A stretch of 64,000 nt of DNA, taken from assembly GCA_035656635.1 (NCBI GenBank), contig DASRSD010000045.1, forward strand, positions 1 through 64,000. The letters are read 5' to 3'. A program made the translations under genes and the position numbers. Below the pieces are notes generated by a model. That model did no database searches, was not told where the DNA came from, and saw nothing but the letters and a program-made list of their open reading frames with translations. Positions within the stretch are counted from its first letter, which is position 1; each line of letters begins with the position of its first letter. This stretch comes from Pirellulales bacterium. GTDB lineage: Bacteria; Planctomycetota; Planctomycetia; Pirellulales; JADZDJ01. Shown here piece after piece: positions 45,594 to 56,873 of the stretch.

Positions 45594-46775
45594 TCAACTC
45601 AGCCGTAGCTCGGTGTACTCGGCCTGGCATGTGGCAGAATACGCCACGCGCACTTTCCGCTGGCGCGGAAACCATTGCAGCGACGCAGTTGTCGTCCAAT
45701 AGCCGCCGTGTGTGCATAGCGAGTTGTCGCTAGGCCGGCCGCTGGCGCCGTGATCGCTGAGGATGGTGCGCAAGCGATCGGATCCCAATGCCTCGTCGTT
45801 ATCGAGTAACAGCGCCAGCCGGTCGCGCCGACTATCTGCCGATTGCAACACCCGCTTGCCGCGAATGGGCGTGGGCACTCGGTCCGTGAAAATTGCCGCC
45901 GCCGGAACCTGCACGGTGCACATCTCGGGCTGAAAAAAACAGTTCGTGTGAAAAATACAGTCGCCTCCTTGGGCCGGGCGTCGCAATTTTGCCTGCGTAC
46001 TGGAAAGTTCCAGTGATGCCATCTCGCCGCTTTCATCGGCCAACATCAAAATGCCGCCACCCCAGCGCGGCCGAGACGAAATCCAATCGGCCGCTTCTTG
46101 CACGCTGCGGCATTTTGCCAGGGCCTCGGAAATCGCCATCGAAATCATGCCCGAGGGTCGATTGGGCCGATCCAGCGTGAACGCGTAGTTATAAGTGATG
46201 CACAGGCCTGCCTCGTTCACTCCGTCAATGGCGCCGGCCATGGACGCGGTAAAAAATTCCAGCGACCGCATGCCGCCGGCCGGTCGGCTTTCGCGCAGCG
46301 AATAAAGCGGCTGCACGATCGGCAAATAATCGAAATTGCGGGCGATGATGGGCTGGTTGTCGGCGGAGCGTTTGCCGCGCACGGCAATGGCGGTACAAGC
46401 CGCCGAGAGGACTGGAATGCGAATGCGCCCTTCGACGCTGGCCATCAGCGCTTCCAATCCGGTGAACAGGTAGAGTGTACTCAGCGACATGCCAGCCCCG
46501 TCGGCAATGCCCGCCAGTCGCTGGTGTGATTCGGGAAACGACGCCCTCACTCCGGAACGCACCATCGCGGTAACTTTGTGTTCGGCAAACTTCAGAAACA
46601 CCGGATACGGCATCCACCAGGGCTGCTCCATCCGAAATGCCTCCAGTTGGGCAAGCTCCGCGCGTCCCCAGCGAATGCGGTCCTGCAGCGCACGGCCTTG
46701 CGCCAGCCCCATTTCATACGCAGAGCCGGAGCAAACCACATCGAGCTTCGGTGACAGTGATCGAGAATTTTCCAT
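45594..46775 (-). CDS. C45-like peptidase/acyltransferase (Ntn hydrolase)
   Basis: 393 residues from ATG 46775; the longer open frame overlaps the sulfatase gene and has no similarity. N-terminal GSAYEMGLAQGRALQDRI is the usual opening of the C45 (acyl-CoA:6-aminopenicillanate acyltransferase-like) family. The nucleophile is expected at the Cys of SAACTAIAVRGKRSADN, followed by PIIARNFDY. EAGLCITYNYAF and GNSLCTHGG-like DNSLCTHGG also fit. Such enzymes cleave amide bonds after self-processing at Cys; the substrate is unknown. Converges with the MFS gene 36 bp away. Confidence 0.75.
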   Translation of the reverse strand: MENSRSLSPKLDVVCSGSAYEMGLAQGRALQDRIRWGRAELAQLEAFRMEQPWWMPYPVFLKFAEHKVTAMVRSGVRASFPESHQRLAGIADGAGMSLSTLYLFTGLEALMASVEGRIRIPVLSAACTAIAVRGKRSADNQPIIARNFDYLPIVQPLYSLRESRPAGGMRSLEFFTASMAGAIDGVNEAGLCITYNYAFTLDRPNRPSGMISMAISEALAKCRSVQEAADWISSRPRWGGGILMLADESGEMASLELSSTQAKLRRPAQGGDCIFHTNCFFQPEMCTVQVPAAAIFTDRVPTPIRGKRVLQSADSRRDRLALLLDNDEALGSDRLRTILSDHGASGRPSDNSLCTHGGYWTTTASLQWFPRQRKVRVAYSATCQAEYTELRLS

Positions 46776-46831
46776 CTGAGCCAGATTCCGTCGGCGACCG
46801 GAGTCGCCTCCTACCGCATTTCGCAGCACCT

Positions 46832-48463
46832 TCAATCGCCGTCTTTGCGCGCCTCGGCGGCGGGCTTGGGCTCTTTGCGGAGCTTGATGGGCACGTCGTT
46901 TTTCTGCGCTACGCCCGGCGTGCTGCGGCCATCGGCAATGTATTTTGTAAGCAGCGCGGTCAATTCTTTCACCACTTCCGGGTGCTCGGTCGCCACGTTG
47001 CGCTTTTCCCCTTCGTCGCTTTCCATGTCGTACAACTGCTCCGGAGGTAAGTGCTGAGCTACGGCCGCCGCTTCCCGCGGCGCACTCCAGCCGCCGGAGC
47101 CGGCGCACAGTTCCAGCTTCCACTTGCCTTTGCGAATGGCGAAATTGCCGTCGATGGAATGATGCACCACGGCTTCGTGAATGTCAGCATGAATGACGTC
47201 GTCCGCCGCTCCTTTGCCGGCCAGCGATGTTTGCCCGGTGAGAACCGACAGCAAACTTTGCGAATCTTCGGCCGCATTGGCGGGCAACTTCTCGCCGACA
47301 AGGTCCGCACACGTAGCAATCAAATCGGTCAAGCACACCAGTGCATCGGTCTGCGAGCCCGGCTTCACTTTCCCCGGCCAGCGAACAATGAACGGAATGC
47401 GATGCCCGCCATCCCAAATGTCGGCCTTATAGCCGCGAAATTGGGCGCTGGGGTAATGCCCTTGGGCTTCCAATTGATCGACCTTAGCCGCGGGCGAGCA
47501 GCCGTTGTCGCTGGCGAAAATGACCAGCGTGTTGTCGGCCTGCCCGGCCGTGTCGATGGCTTTCAGCACTTCGCCGGCTGCCCAATCGGTTTCCATTACA
47601 AAATCGCCGTATGGTCCCAGCCCGCTTTTTCCTTGCCACTGCGGAGTGGGCACAATCGGCGTATGCGGCGAAGTGAACGCCACGTACAAGAAGAACGGTT
47701 TTGCGTCGGCGGTGTTCTTGCTATCGCCAGCGGTTCTCTTGATGTCGGCGGCGTGTGCGGCGATGTATTTAGTCGCTTTCTCGGTCAGTTTGGGGAGTAC
47801 GTCGATGGCTTCAAAATCTTTCGCCGCGGGGCCGGTGCGAATCCATTTCTTTTCCACGCTCGGCACTTCGGTCACATGGTCATTCTCAATGTACACAAAC
47901 GGCGGCATGTCGAGCGACGCGCTAATGCCGAAGAAATAATCGAACCCGTGTTGCAGCGGGCCGTCTTTCAGCGGATCGGTCCACTGGTTGTCGCCAAATT
48001 TCAAACCCAAATGCCACTTACCGATGGCGCCGGTGGCATAGCCGTGCTTTTGCAGCAGGCTGGCCACGGTTAACTGGCTGTCAGCAATCAGCGGCGGACT
48101 CATTCCCTGCAGCACGCCCAATTGCAGCCGCGTGCGCCAGGCATACCGGCCCGTCAAAATTCCATACCGGGTGGGCGTGCACACCGACGACCCGGAATGG
48201 GCGTCGGTAAACGTCATGCCTTGCGTCGCCAACTTGTCAAAATTCGGCGTGGCAATTTTTCCCCGCGCAGGATTGAGCGCATGCACGTCGCCATAGCCCA
48301 AATCATCGCACAGAATGTAAACGATGTTGGGCCGCGCAGAGTTGCCCGCCGCTGCAGCTGGCGATGATGAATTCGACTCAGCGCACATCGCCCAGCGTAC
48401 GCAACAGAACACGGTGAACAACGAAAACGGCAAGCGACTCAGGCGAAAAAGCATGCCTTTCAT
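46832..48463 (-). CDS. Secreted sulfatase (arylsulfatase family, Cys-type)
   Basis: 543 residues from ATG 48463; the frame is open to 48541 and overlaps thiC. Signal peptide (ending WAMCAESN), metal-binding NIVYILCDDLGYGD, and the formylglycine motif SVCTPTRYGILTGRY, in which the Cys (residue 95) is converted to formylglycine. Further metal and substrate residues lie in GAIGKWHLG, SPHTPI and FASDNGC. It removes sulfate esters from glycans or aryl sulfates. Sulfatases are abundant in planctomycetes and here fit the fucosidase/GH set. It needs an FGE-type maturase encoded elsewhere. Confidence 0.92.
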   Translation of the reverse strand: MKGMLFRLSRLPFSLFTVFCCVRWAMCAESNSSSPAAAAGNSARPNIVYILCDDLGYGDVHALNPARGKIATPNFDKLATQGMTFTDAHSGSSVCTPTRYGILTGRYAWRTRLQLGVLQGMSPPLIADSQLTVASLLQKHGYATGAIGKWHLGLKFGDNQWTDPLKDGPLQHGFDYFFGISASLDMPPFVYIENDHVTEVPSVEKKWIRTGPAAKDFEAIDVLPKLTEKATKYIAAHAADIKRTAGDSKNTADAKPFFLYVAFTSPHTPIVPTPQWQGKSGLGPYGDFVMETDWAAGEVLKAIDTAGQADNTLVIFASDNGCSPAAKVDQLEAQGHYPSAQFRGYKADIWDGGHRIPFIVRWPGKVKPGSQTDALVCLTDLIATCADLVGEKLPANAAEDSQSLLSVLTGQTSLAGKGAADDVIHADIHEAVVHHSIDGNFAIRKGKWKLELCAGSGGWSAPREAAAVAQHLPPEQLYDMESDEGEKRNVATEHPEVVKELTALLTKYIADGRSTPGVAQKNDVPIKLRKEPKPAAEARKDGD

Positions 48464-48515
48464 TGTAATCCGCTCAAATTGCCGGACGATAGCTGTTGCG
48501 TTCCCGCCGGCACAA

Positions 48516-50275
<1,760 letters not shown>

Positions 50276-52468
50276 GTGAACTTTGGCCAATCGCCGTTTC
50301 GCAAGCATCGTTCGCCGCCGCGTGGTTTTCGTTCCATCGCGTCCCAAAACTTGGTTCCCCAGAACCGCACTCGCCGCGCGGCAGTGGAATCGCTGGAGCC
50401 CAAAACGCTGCTGGCTGGCAACGTGGTGCCCAACTATGTCGTCACGCAAAATTGGGACTCTGGTTTCGAGGGGCAAATTACGCTGACTAACCAGCAAACC
50501 GCGGCGGTAAAGAATTGGACGCTGGCCTTCGATTACGGCGCCTCGATCACCGATATTTGGGACGGCGCCATCGTCAGTCACAGCGGTACCCATTACGTCG
50601 TGAGCAATGCCGGCTGGAACAGCACGCTGGCGGCCGGTGGGCAAGTGGAGTTTGGCTTTGTCGCCGCGCCGGGAAGCCCGGCAAGCCCAATCAATTACAC
50701 GCTCAACGGCCAACTACTTTCGGGCACCATCACGCCGCCGCCATCGCCGCCACCCAGTATCAGCATTGCCGATGTGTCGATCAGTGAAGGGAACAGCGGC
50801 ACAAAGAATGCCGTGTTCACCGTCACGCTTTCCGCGCCAGCCACCAGCACCGTCACAGTGAATTATGCTACCCGCGATGGCAGCGCCACGGCCGGCGTGG
50901 CTTCTGTCGGCGGCGATTACACCGCCACTAGCGGCAAGCTCACGTTTAGCGCCGGTCAAACCAGCAAAGCCATTAACGTGGCCATCCTGGGCGATACCAT
51001 TTACGAACCTGACGAAACGTTTTTCGTCGATCTTTCCGCGGCGGTGAATGCCACGATATCGCGCGCCACCGCCGTGGGCACCATCCTCAACGACGACTCG
51101 CTGCCCGGCAACTCGGGCAGCACGCTGCCGGCCACCATCACCTTCAGCAACACGAACGATTGGGGCAACGGCTTCAACGGTGATGTGGCGATCAAAAACA
51201 CCGGCGCGGGAACCATTCACAATTGGAAGCTGCAATTCACGTTTGCCGGAACCATTTCGTCCATTTGGAATGGCACGATCGTCAGCCACACCGGCAACAC
51301 TTACATTGTGCAAGGCGCTAGTTGGAATGCCGATATTGCCGCCGGTCAAAGCACCGATTTCGGCTTTACCGCCAGCCCCGGCGGCGTGGCGGCCATGCTC
51401 TCGAATTATTTATTAACCGGCACTCTCGACAGCGGCGGCGGCTCTGGCGGCAGCGGCGGTTCAGGTGGAACCGGCAGCACCGGCACGTCGAGCCAACCGC
51501 TGGCGACCTCCGCAATTGTGTGGCCCACGCAGTATTACGCTCCGTATGTCGATTCCACCCTCTGGCCGCTGTACGATGTTGTCGGCACGGCCAAATCGTC
51601 AGGCCTGCGGTTCTTCACGCTGGCATTCATCACGGCCGACAGCGCCAACAAGCCGGCCTGGGGAGGCTTCAGCGCGTACGAAGTCGGCAACAGCGATTAC
51701 GACACAAACATGAAAGCCAACCTTACTTCGCTGCGCGCCCTCGGCGGCGATGTCATGGTTTCCTTCGGCGGTGAGGCAGGCCAAGAACTGGCGCAAACCA
51801 TCACCAACGTGCCGGCCCTCACCGCGGCCTATCAATCGGTCATCACCGCTTATGGACTCACGCACATCGATTTCGACATCGAAGGCGCCGCCGTGGCCGA
51901 TCACGCCAGCATCGATCGCCGCTCGCAGGCCATTGCCGCCGTGCAACAGGCGGCCGCCGCCGCGGGCCATCCGCTCAGCGTGTGGTTCACGCTGCCGGTG
52001 CTGCCCACCGGGCTGACAGCTGACGGGCTGTACGTGATTCAATCGGCGCTCAAATACGGCGTGAACGTTGCCGGCGTGAACATCATGACCATGGATTACG
52101 GCGACGGTCCCGCGCCTAATCCGGCCGGCCACATGGGCGATTACGCCGTGCAAGCCGCCAACAGTTTGTTCGCCCAACTGAACACAGCCTACAACGGCAT
52201 GCTCACCTCGGCGCAAATTTGGGCCAAAGTGGGCCTGACGCCGATGATCGGCATGAACGACCTGACCGATGAAGTCTTCACGCCCGCCGACGCCCAGGAA
52301 ATCCTCGCCTTTGCCAAACAACACGGCATCGACCGCATTTCCATTTGGTCACTGAACCGCGACTACGAAAACTCCGCCGGAGCGCTCAGCCACGTCGACA
52401 ATTTCTCCAGCAGCCTGGTGCAAACCCCGCTGCAATTTTCGCTGCTGCTGAATCAGTTGACAGGTTAG
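50276..52468 (+). CDS. GH18-like chitinase with CBM2-like and Calx-beta modules, LEPR-type sorting motif
   Basis: 730 residues from GTG 50276, with AGGAG eight bases upstream. A basic N-terminus contains ESLEPKTLLAG, the planctomycete LEPRxLLA-type motif used in place of a plain signal peptide. Then a CBM2-like domain (VTQNWDSGFEGQITLTNQQ), a Calx-beta domain (about 160-275; NATISRATAVGTILNDD), a second CBM2-like domain (TNDWGNGFNGDVAIKN), a Gly/Ser linker and a GH18 barrel. The barrel has VMVSFGGEAGQEL and LTHIDFDIEG with catalytic Glu; MTMDYGDGPAPN also fits. The first Asp of the DxxDxDxE motif is Thr. It likely binds and cleaves chitin or related beta-glucans outside the cell. Confidence 0.88.
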   Translation: MNFGQSPFRKHRSPPRGFRSIASQNLVPQNRTRRAAVESLEPKTLLAGNVVPNYVVTQNWDSGFEGQITLTNQQTAAVKNWTLAFDYGASITDIWDGAIVSHSGTHYVVSNAGWNSTLAAGGQVEFGFVAAPGSPASPINYTLNGQLLSGTITPPPSPPPSISIADVSISEGNSGTKNAVFTVTLSAPATSTVTVNYATRDGSATAGVASVGGDYTATSGKLTFSAGQTSKAINVAILGDTIYEPDETFFVDLSAAVNATISRATAVGTILNDDSLPGNSGSTLPATITFSNTNDWGNGFNGDVAIKNTGAGTIHNWKLQFTFAGTISSIWNGTIVSHTGNTYIVQGASWNADIAAGQSTDFGFTASPGGVAAMLSNYLLTGTLDSGGGSGGSGGSGGTGSTGTSSQPLATSAIVWPTQYYAPYVDSTLWPLYDVVGTAKSSGLRFFTLAFITADSANKPAWGGFSAYEVGNSDYDTNMKANLTSLRALGGDVMVSFGGEAGQELAQTITNVPALTAAYQSVITAYGLTHIDFDIEGAAVADHASIDRRSQAIAAVQQAAAAAGHPLSVWFTLPVLPTGLTADGLYVIQSALKYGVNVAGVNIMTMDYGDGPAPNPAGHMGDYAVQAANSLFAQLNTAYNGMLTSAQIWAKVGLTPMIGMNDLTDEVFTPADAQEILAFAKQHGIDRISIWSLNRDYENSAGALSHVDNFSSSLVQTPLQFSLLLNQLTG

Positions 52469-52509
52469 TTCGTACGCCGCTTGATGAAGCCGCCGGCGCT
52501 CGGTGCCAA

Positions 52510-52535
52510 CAAAAAAACCCGGCCTAGCGGCCGGG
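52510..52535 (-). terminator. Rho-independent terminator of the DUF1598 gene
   Basis: Perfect 7-bp stem CCCGGCC-TAGC-GGCCGGG (52518-52535) next to eight A residues (52510-52517), which read as U on the minus strand. It lies ~100 bp past the DUF1598 stop and ~40 bp past the chitinase stop, so it may also work in the other direction. Confidence 0.75.
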
Positions 52536-52560
52536 GCTAAACGAAATGGGGTGTCGTATT

Positions 52561-52633
52561 GCTAATTGCTAGTTGCTAGCCGCTAATCGCAACTGCTAAC
52601 TGCAGTTAACCGCTAACAGCTAACTGCTAATCG
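52561..52633. repeat. Degenerate GCTAA(C/T)-type heptamer repeat
   Basis: About 73 bp of near-repeats of (A)GCTAATT, GCTAGTT, GCTAGCC, GCTAATC, GCTAACT, GCTAACA units, with a central palindrome TAACTGCAGTTA (52597-52608). It sits between the terminator and the DUF1598 stop and is therefore probably transcribed as the 3' end of that mRNA. Confidence 0.7.
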
Positions 52634-52635
52634 CT

Positions 52636-54153
52636 TCATCCGTCCCACCACCAGCGGCCGGCGTGGACCAGATCGGTCATGGAGCGACCTTGGGCAGCGG
52701 CCGTGCGAACGGGCGTCAGATCGGGAGTTTTTTGTTGCTTCTGAATGATTTCCCACGGTTGCAATGCGACGCCGCCGGAAACGCTGATCACATAGTTGCT
52801 CCCTTTTTTCAGCAAGCTGACTTTGCTGTCGACCTGCTTGGGAGGATTGTAACCGGTGGCAATCAGCAGCTTATCGTTGAGCAAGTATTGCGGCTGAAAG
52901 CCGACCTTTTCCAGCAAGTTTTCTTTTTGCACCAGCGCCCCGGCCACGGCCAAATCGATGCAGTTGCGCAAATCGCCGAAGATGGAATCTTTTTGCGCCA
53001 GCTCCTCAAAGTGGCTGGTCATGGAATCGGCCCATTTCTGCGCCAGGGGGTTCGGCTTGGCGTTCACTTGGCGCTGACCATTGGCGGCGAAGTAATCTTC
53101 CTCGGCCATGCACTGCACGCCTTGGCCGCGAATTTCCCACGCCAGGCCTTCGCCGTCGGTCGCCAGTGGATCGTACTTCGGCGCCAACCACCACCGCGGA
53201 GTTTGCACGGTGCGCGCCGTGGGGCTGACCATTTCCAAATAGCTGGTCAGGCCTTTCACCGGCGAGTGATCCAAATTCATGCCCAGCCGCTTCATCTGGT
53301 AATCGGCCAGCACCAGCACGTTGGCAAAGCGGCTGGTATCGGGCACGCCGTGCAGGCTGATGTTTTGCGGACCCAGCGCTTCTTCCATGGCGCCGGCAAT
53401 TTTTTCGATGTTATTATTCACCACCGGCTGCTGCGCCAAGAGCGTGTTTAACCGCTGCATGCCCTCGGGCGTGGGATCGATCGAAACATTCACGCCGCCA
53501 TGACGAGCCGCATCAGCACAACGCAGTGCCACGATCAAATCGTCCAACTGCAACACAGGCCGTCCGGTGGTGCTGCCGACCACTTCACCTTGTTCGTTCA
53601 CTTTCCAGCCATCCGCCGGGCCAGCCAGGACGACATCATGCTGTTCAGGAAACACAAAAATGTATTGCACACGCTGCAAGCCGGCCAGGTAGCGCATGTC
53701 GTCGGGAAGCTGCTTGCCGCTTTTTGCACACTGGGCAATGGCTTTGTCCAGCTTTCGGAGCGAAACCATCCGCAGCTTGGCCGCTTGATTCAATTCGCCG
53801 GTGGTTCCCTCCAGCGCTTTGCGACGCGCTTCCAATAATTGATCTCGCTGCGTGGCATCTTGATGTTTGAGCACGCCATCGACATTCACCGACACGCCGC
53901 CCACGACCGAGTTGCCAAAAAATCCGCCGAAGGGCCCCGTGCCGGTGCCGGCGCCGTTGCTGCTGCCGTTGCCGGTGACGTTGATAGTGGGACTGATCGT
54001 GATGTTGTTTTGATTCTGGGGCGTTGTGGTGCCTGTGGTGGTGGTGCCTTGTGCCGCCGCTTCCCGAATGGCGATGACGCCCATGCCGGCGATCACAAGC
54101 CCGGCCAGAACGACCGAAAGTTTTGCGCGATAATTTGTGCCAGCGACGGTCAT
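52636..54153 (-). CDS. DUF1598 secreted protein
   Basis: 505 residues from ATG 54153 (MTVAGTNYRAKLSVVLAGLV), which gives a clean signal peptide ending AAAQGT; the frame is open to 54207. A Thr/Asn/Gly-rich linker (about 35-75) precedes the planctomycete DUF1598 region: ARRKALEGTTGELNQAAKLR, MRYLAGLQRVQYIFVFPEQ, DDLIVALRCADAARHGGVNV, TPRWWLAPKYDPL and a WWWDG C-terminus. The function of this lineage-restricted family is unknown. Single gene with its own terminator. Confidence 0.85.
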   Translation of the reverse strand: MTVAGTNYRAKLSVVLAGLVIAGMGVIAIREAAAQGTTTTGTTTPQNQNNITISPTINVTGNGSSNGAGTGTGPFGGFFGNSVVGGVSVNVDGVLKHQDATQRDQLLEARRKALEGTTGELNQAAKLRMVSLRKLDKAIAQCAKSGKQLPDDMRYLAGLQRVQYIFVFPEQHDVVLAGPADGWKVNEQGEVVGSTTGRPVLQLDDLIVALRCADAARHGGVNVSIDPTPEGMQRLNTLLAQQPVVNNNIEKIAGAMEEALGPQNISLHGVPDTSRFANVLVLADYQMKRLGMNLDHSPVKGLTSYLEMVSPTARTVQTPRWWLAPKYDPLATDGEGLAWEIRGQGVQCMAEEDYFAANGQRQVNAKPNPLAQKWADSMTSHFEELAQKDSIFGDLRNCIDLAVAGALVQKENLLEKVGFQPQYLLNDKLLIATGYNPPKQVDSKVSLLKKGSNYVISVSGGVALQPWEIIQKQQKTPDLTPVRTAAAQGRSMTDLVHAGRWWWDG

Positions 54154-54659
54154 GAGGTTGCTCCTCTGCTCTGGAAAATTACAAGTCGACATGGTGGCGG
54201 CAGACACAGGCCGGCAAACCGGACCATGCCACCGGAAAATAATTTACAGCGGGTCGTCTCAGCCAGCTGTTTCCAAGACACGGAAAAATAAGACGCGATG
54301 CCTGCCAATTTCTGGCGGCACACAGACCGCCAAAATGAGGCCCAAGTGCAGGCCACTTCTTATGTTAATCTCCGCTACGGCCGCTAGCAAACACTCGCTA
54401 GACGGGGACACCGTTTTCTGGAAAGCACCCCGTGTTGAGCCCGATCGGGTCGGCGGAACTGCCGATTGTTTGCGAATTTGTCCAGGCTGCCAAATCAGGC
54501 CAATTTCCCGTGGTGGGATAATTATTTTCCCTAAGCAACCTGCCTAGGTAATTCCTGAAAGTGTTGAAAAATGCAACACTTTGGGTTGCGATTGGTTATA
54601 ATCAATCGTTGCCAAGTCTCTGCCCTGTCGGCATTTAATCCGTAGGGGTCTTTTCTGGA
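54154..54659. promoter_or_regulatory. Divergent regulatory gap with two small palindromes
   Basis: No gene. Just before the sigma-54 activator start are two dyads: GTGTTG/CAACAC (54561-54566 with 54574-54579) and GATTG/CAATC (54590-54594 with 54603-54607) around TTATAAT. The second overlaps a possible -10 element. They could be operators or an early transcript stem. The left part drives the DUF1598 gene in the other direction. Confidence 0.5.
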
Positions 54660-56708
54660 ATGTTAGCGTATCTGGTCATTCGCGAAGGATCGAAGTGGAC
54701 CGATGTTTTCCGGCTTATGCCGGGGCAATCGGTCACCATTGGCCGCGCTCCGACCAACCAAATTGTCGTCAAGGACGAACGCTGCAGCCGCACCCACGCT
54801 GAGATTTTTTACTCGCAGGAGCGCTGGGTGCTACGCGATTTGGAAAGCCGCAACGGCACCCTCATCGGCAGCGAACGGGTCCGCGGCGATTATCTGTTGC
54901 AGCCGGGCGAAATTATTCGCATTGGCCATTCGCAAATGGCGTTCGTTAACGATTTGGCATCGGCGTTCCCCGATTCTACCGGCGGCCCGCACAAAGAAGG
55001 CGGCGTGCGCCCGGACGACACCATTCTGGCCGCCAGCGTGGACGAATCGAACGTGCTTTCCGCGCCGGAATCGGAAGCGACAAAAATTACGCACCGCCGC
55101 GGGCAAACTCGGTTCCTCACTCCCGATACGGAAGCGGACGAGGCCATTCCCAAAGTTGGCCGCGCCGCCGCACAGTTGTGCCGCTTGGCATTTGAAATGG
55201 CCAAAGCGCCCGATTTGCAATCGGTGGCCCGCGTGGCACTGGCCGGCTTGTTTGAAGCCACGCATGCCGATGCCGGCGCGGTGCTGCTGTTGCCGCGGTT
55301 CATGAAGGCCGACGCCACCGCCGCCGATTTGGAAATCATTGCTTCGCGCACCGATTCCGATTTGAATTATCAGCGCGTTTCTAATTTCGTCGCCACTACC
55401 GTGCTGCGCGAAGAGGAAGCGGTGCTGGCCCGCAACGTGATGGGCGACAGTGCGCTTTCGATTCGCGACAGCAAAGGCGAATTTCACGCCACCAGCATTT
55501 TGTGCGCGCCCATCCGCAAAAATGAACGCGCCCTGGGCTTAATTCACTTATACTCCACCCGGCCGGAGCGCATTCCTGATCCCGAAGATTTGGAATTTAC
55601 GCTGGCCGTGGCCGATACGCTGGCCGTGGCGATGGAAAATCTCAGCCGCCGCCTGGAATTGGCCGAAGACCTCACGCAAATCCGCGATGAAAACTTGCAG
55701 CTCCGCGAGCTGTTGGGCGTAGAAAGCGAAATCATCGGCTCCAGCCTCGTCATGAACAAAGTGCAGCGCGAAATTGGCCGCGCTGCCCCCAACCGCGCCA
55801 CCGTGCTCATTCGCGGCGAAAGCGGCGTGGGCAAGGAATTGGTCGCCCGCGCCATTCACTTTTCCAGCCCCCGAAAAAAGGGTCCATTCTGCGTGCTCAA
55901 CTGCGCGGCCTTGTCGGAAAGTTTACTGGAGAGCGAATTGTTCGGCCACGAACGGGGCGCGTTTACCGGCGCCACCGAGCGCAAAATTGGCAAGTTCGAG
56001 GCCGCCGATGACGGCACGCTCATGCTGGATGAAATCGGCGAAATGAGCCCCACCATTCAAGCCAAATTTCTGCGCGTGCTGGAAGGGCATCCGTTCGAGC
56101 GCGTCGGCGGCAGCGATCCCATCCAGTGCGACGTGCGCGTCATCGCCGCCACCAATCGCGATTTGGAACGGGCCGTGGCCGAAGGCGTTTTTCGCCGCGA
56201 TTTATTTTTCCGCCTGCACGTGCTGGAAATTTTTGTTCCCGCGCTGCGCAAGCGCCCCGAGGACATCACCGAGCTGGGACTCCATTTTCTGGCCAAATTC
56301 AATGCCGAAACCGGCCGCAAAATTCGCGGCTTCTCCCCCGAAGCCATGGACCAAATGCTCCGCTACCGCTGGCCGGGCAATGTGCGCGAATTGAAAAATG
56401 TGGTGGAACGGGCCGTGGTGCTGACGCGCGGCGAATTCATTGAAGTGGAAGATTTAACGCTTTCCAAACTGTCCACCGCCGGCGATACCGCCGAGGTGGT
56501 CCCCAATCCGGCCGATGTGTTCGAGCCCATGTCGCTGGAAGAATTGGAGCGCCGCCACATTCATGCCACGCTGAATGCCACCGGTTGGAACAAAAGCCAA
56601 ACCGCCCGCATCTTGGGCATCGAGCGCTCCACGCTGGACCGGAAAATCGACCGTTACGAGCTGGATGCTAATTTACCGCAGCGTGCCCGCTCCGCCCGGC
56701 CTAGTTAG
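54660..56708 (+). CDS. FHA-GAF sigma-54 interaction domain activator
   Basis: 682 residues. FHA domain (about 20-95; [36 protein letters not shown]), which binds phosphothreonine; GAF domain (about 170-330); AAA+ domain (about 360-590) with Walker A GESGVGKE (near 384), GAFTGA at 433-438 contacting sigma-54, and DEIGEMS; Fis-type helix-turn-helix at the end ([20 protein letters not shown]). It remodels sigma-54 polymerase at enhancer-type promoters. The FHA part suggests input from a Ser/Thr kinase, perhaps one like that at 3239-4813 (inference). Confidence 0.94.
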   Translation: MLAYLVIREGSKWTDVFRLMPGQSVTIGRAPTNQIVVKDERCSRTHAEIFYSQERWVLRDLESRNGTLIGSERVRGDYLLQPGEIIRIGHSQMAFVNDLASAFPDSTGGPHKEGGVRPDDTILAASVDESNVLSAPESEATKITHRRGQTRFLTPDTEADEAIPKVGRAAAQLCRLAFEMAKAPDLQSVARVALAGLFEATHADAGAVLLLPRFMKADATAADLEIIASRTDSDLNYQRVSNFVATTVLREEEAVLARNVMGDSALSIRDSKGEFHATSILCAPIRKNERALGLIHLYSTRPERIPDPEDLEFTLAVADTLAVAMENLSRRLELAEDLTQIRDENLQLRELLGVESEIIGSSLVMNKVQREIGRAAPNRATVLIRGESGVGKELVARAIHFSSPRKKGPFCVLNCAALSESLLESELFGHERGAFTGATERKIGKFEAADDGTLMLDEIGEMSPTIQAKFLRVLEGHPFERVGGSDPIQCDVRVIAATNRDLERAVAEGVFRRDLFFRLHVLEIFVPALRKRPEDITELGLHFLAKFNAETGRKIRGFSPEAMDQMLRYRWPGNVRELKNVVERAVVLTRGEFIEVEDLTLSKLSTAGDTAEVVPNPADVFEPMSLEELERRHIHATLNATGWNKSQTARILGIERSTLDRKIDRYELDANLPQRARSARPS

Positions 56709-56873
56709 TTTTACGCGATTTTGCGTGAGCCATTTCGGCGGCACGCTGGCCACCGCCCGGCAGCTAAAAAAATTCTTGCCGTCGCCTATTTTGACCAAAA
56801 TGCTTGCCGAAATGTTTTCTTCGTGATTAAATAATGTCAACGAAGTAGCAGGGGCCAGCCGGTTCGCTCCCTC

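Noticed and set aside
46776-47123. N-terminal extension of the C45-like gene
   Set aside because: Arg-rich, overlaps the sulfatase coding region, no similarity; the family starts at ATG 46775.
47051-48073. 340-codon plus-strand open frame
   Set aside because: Antisense of the sulfatase, which has its full active-site motif.
52663-53451. 262-codon plus-strand open frame
   Set aside because: Antisense of the DUF1598 gene; no ribosome site or motif.
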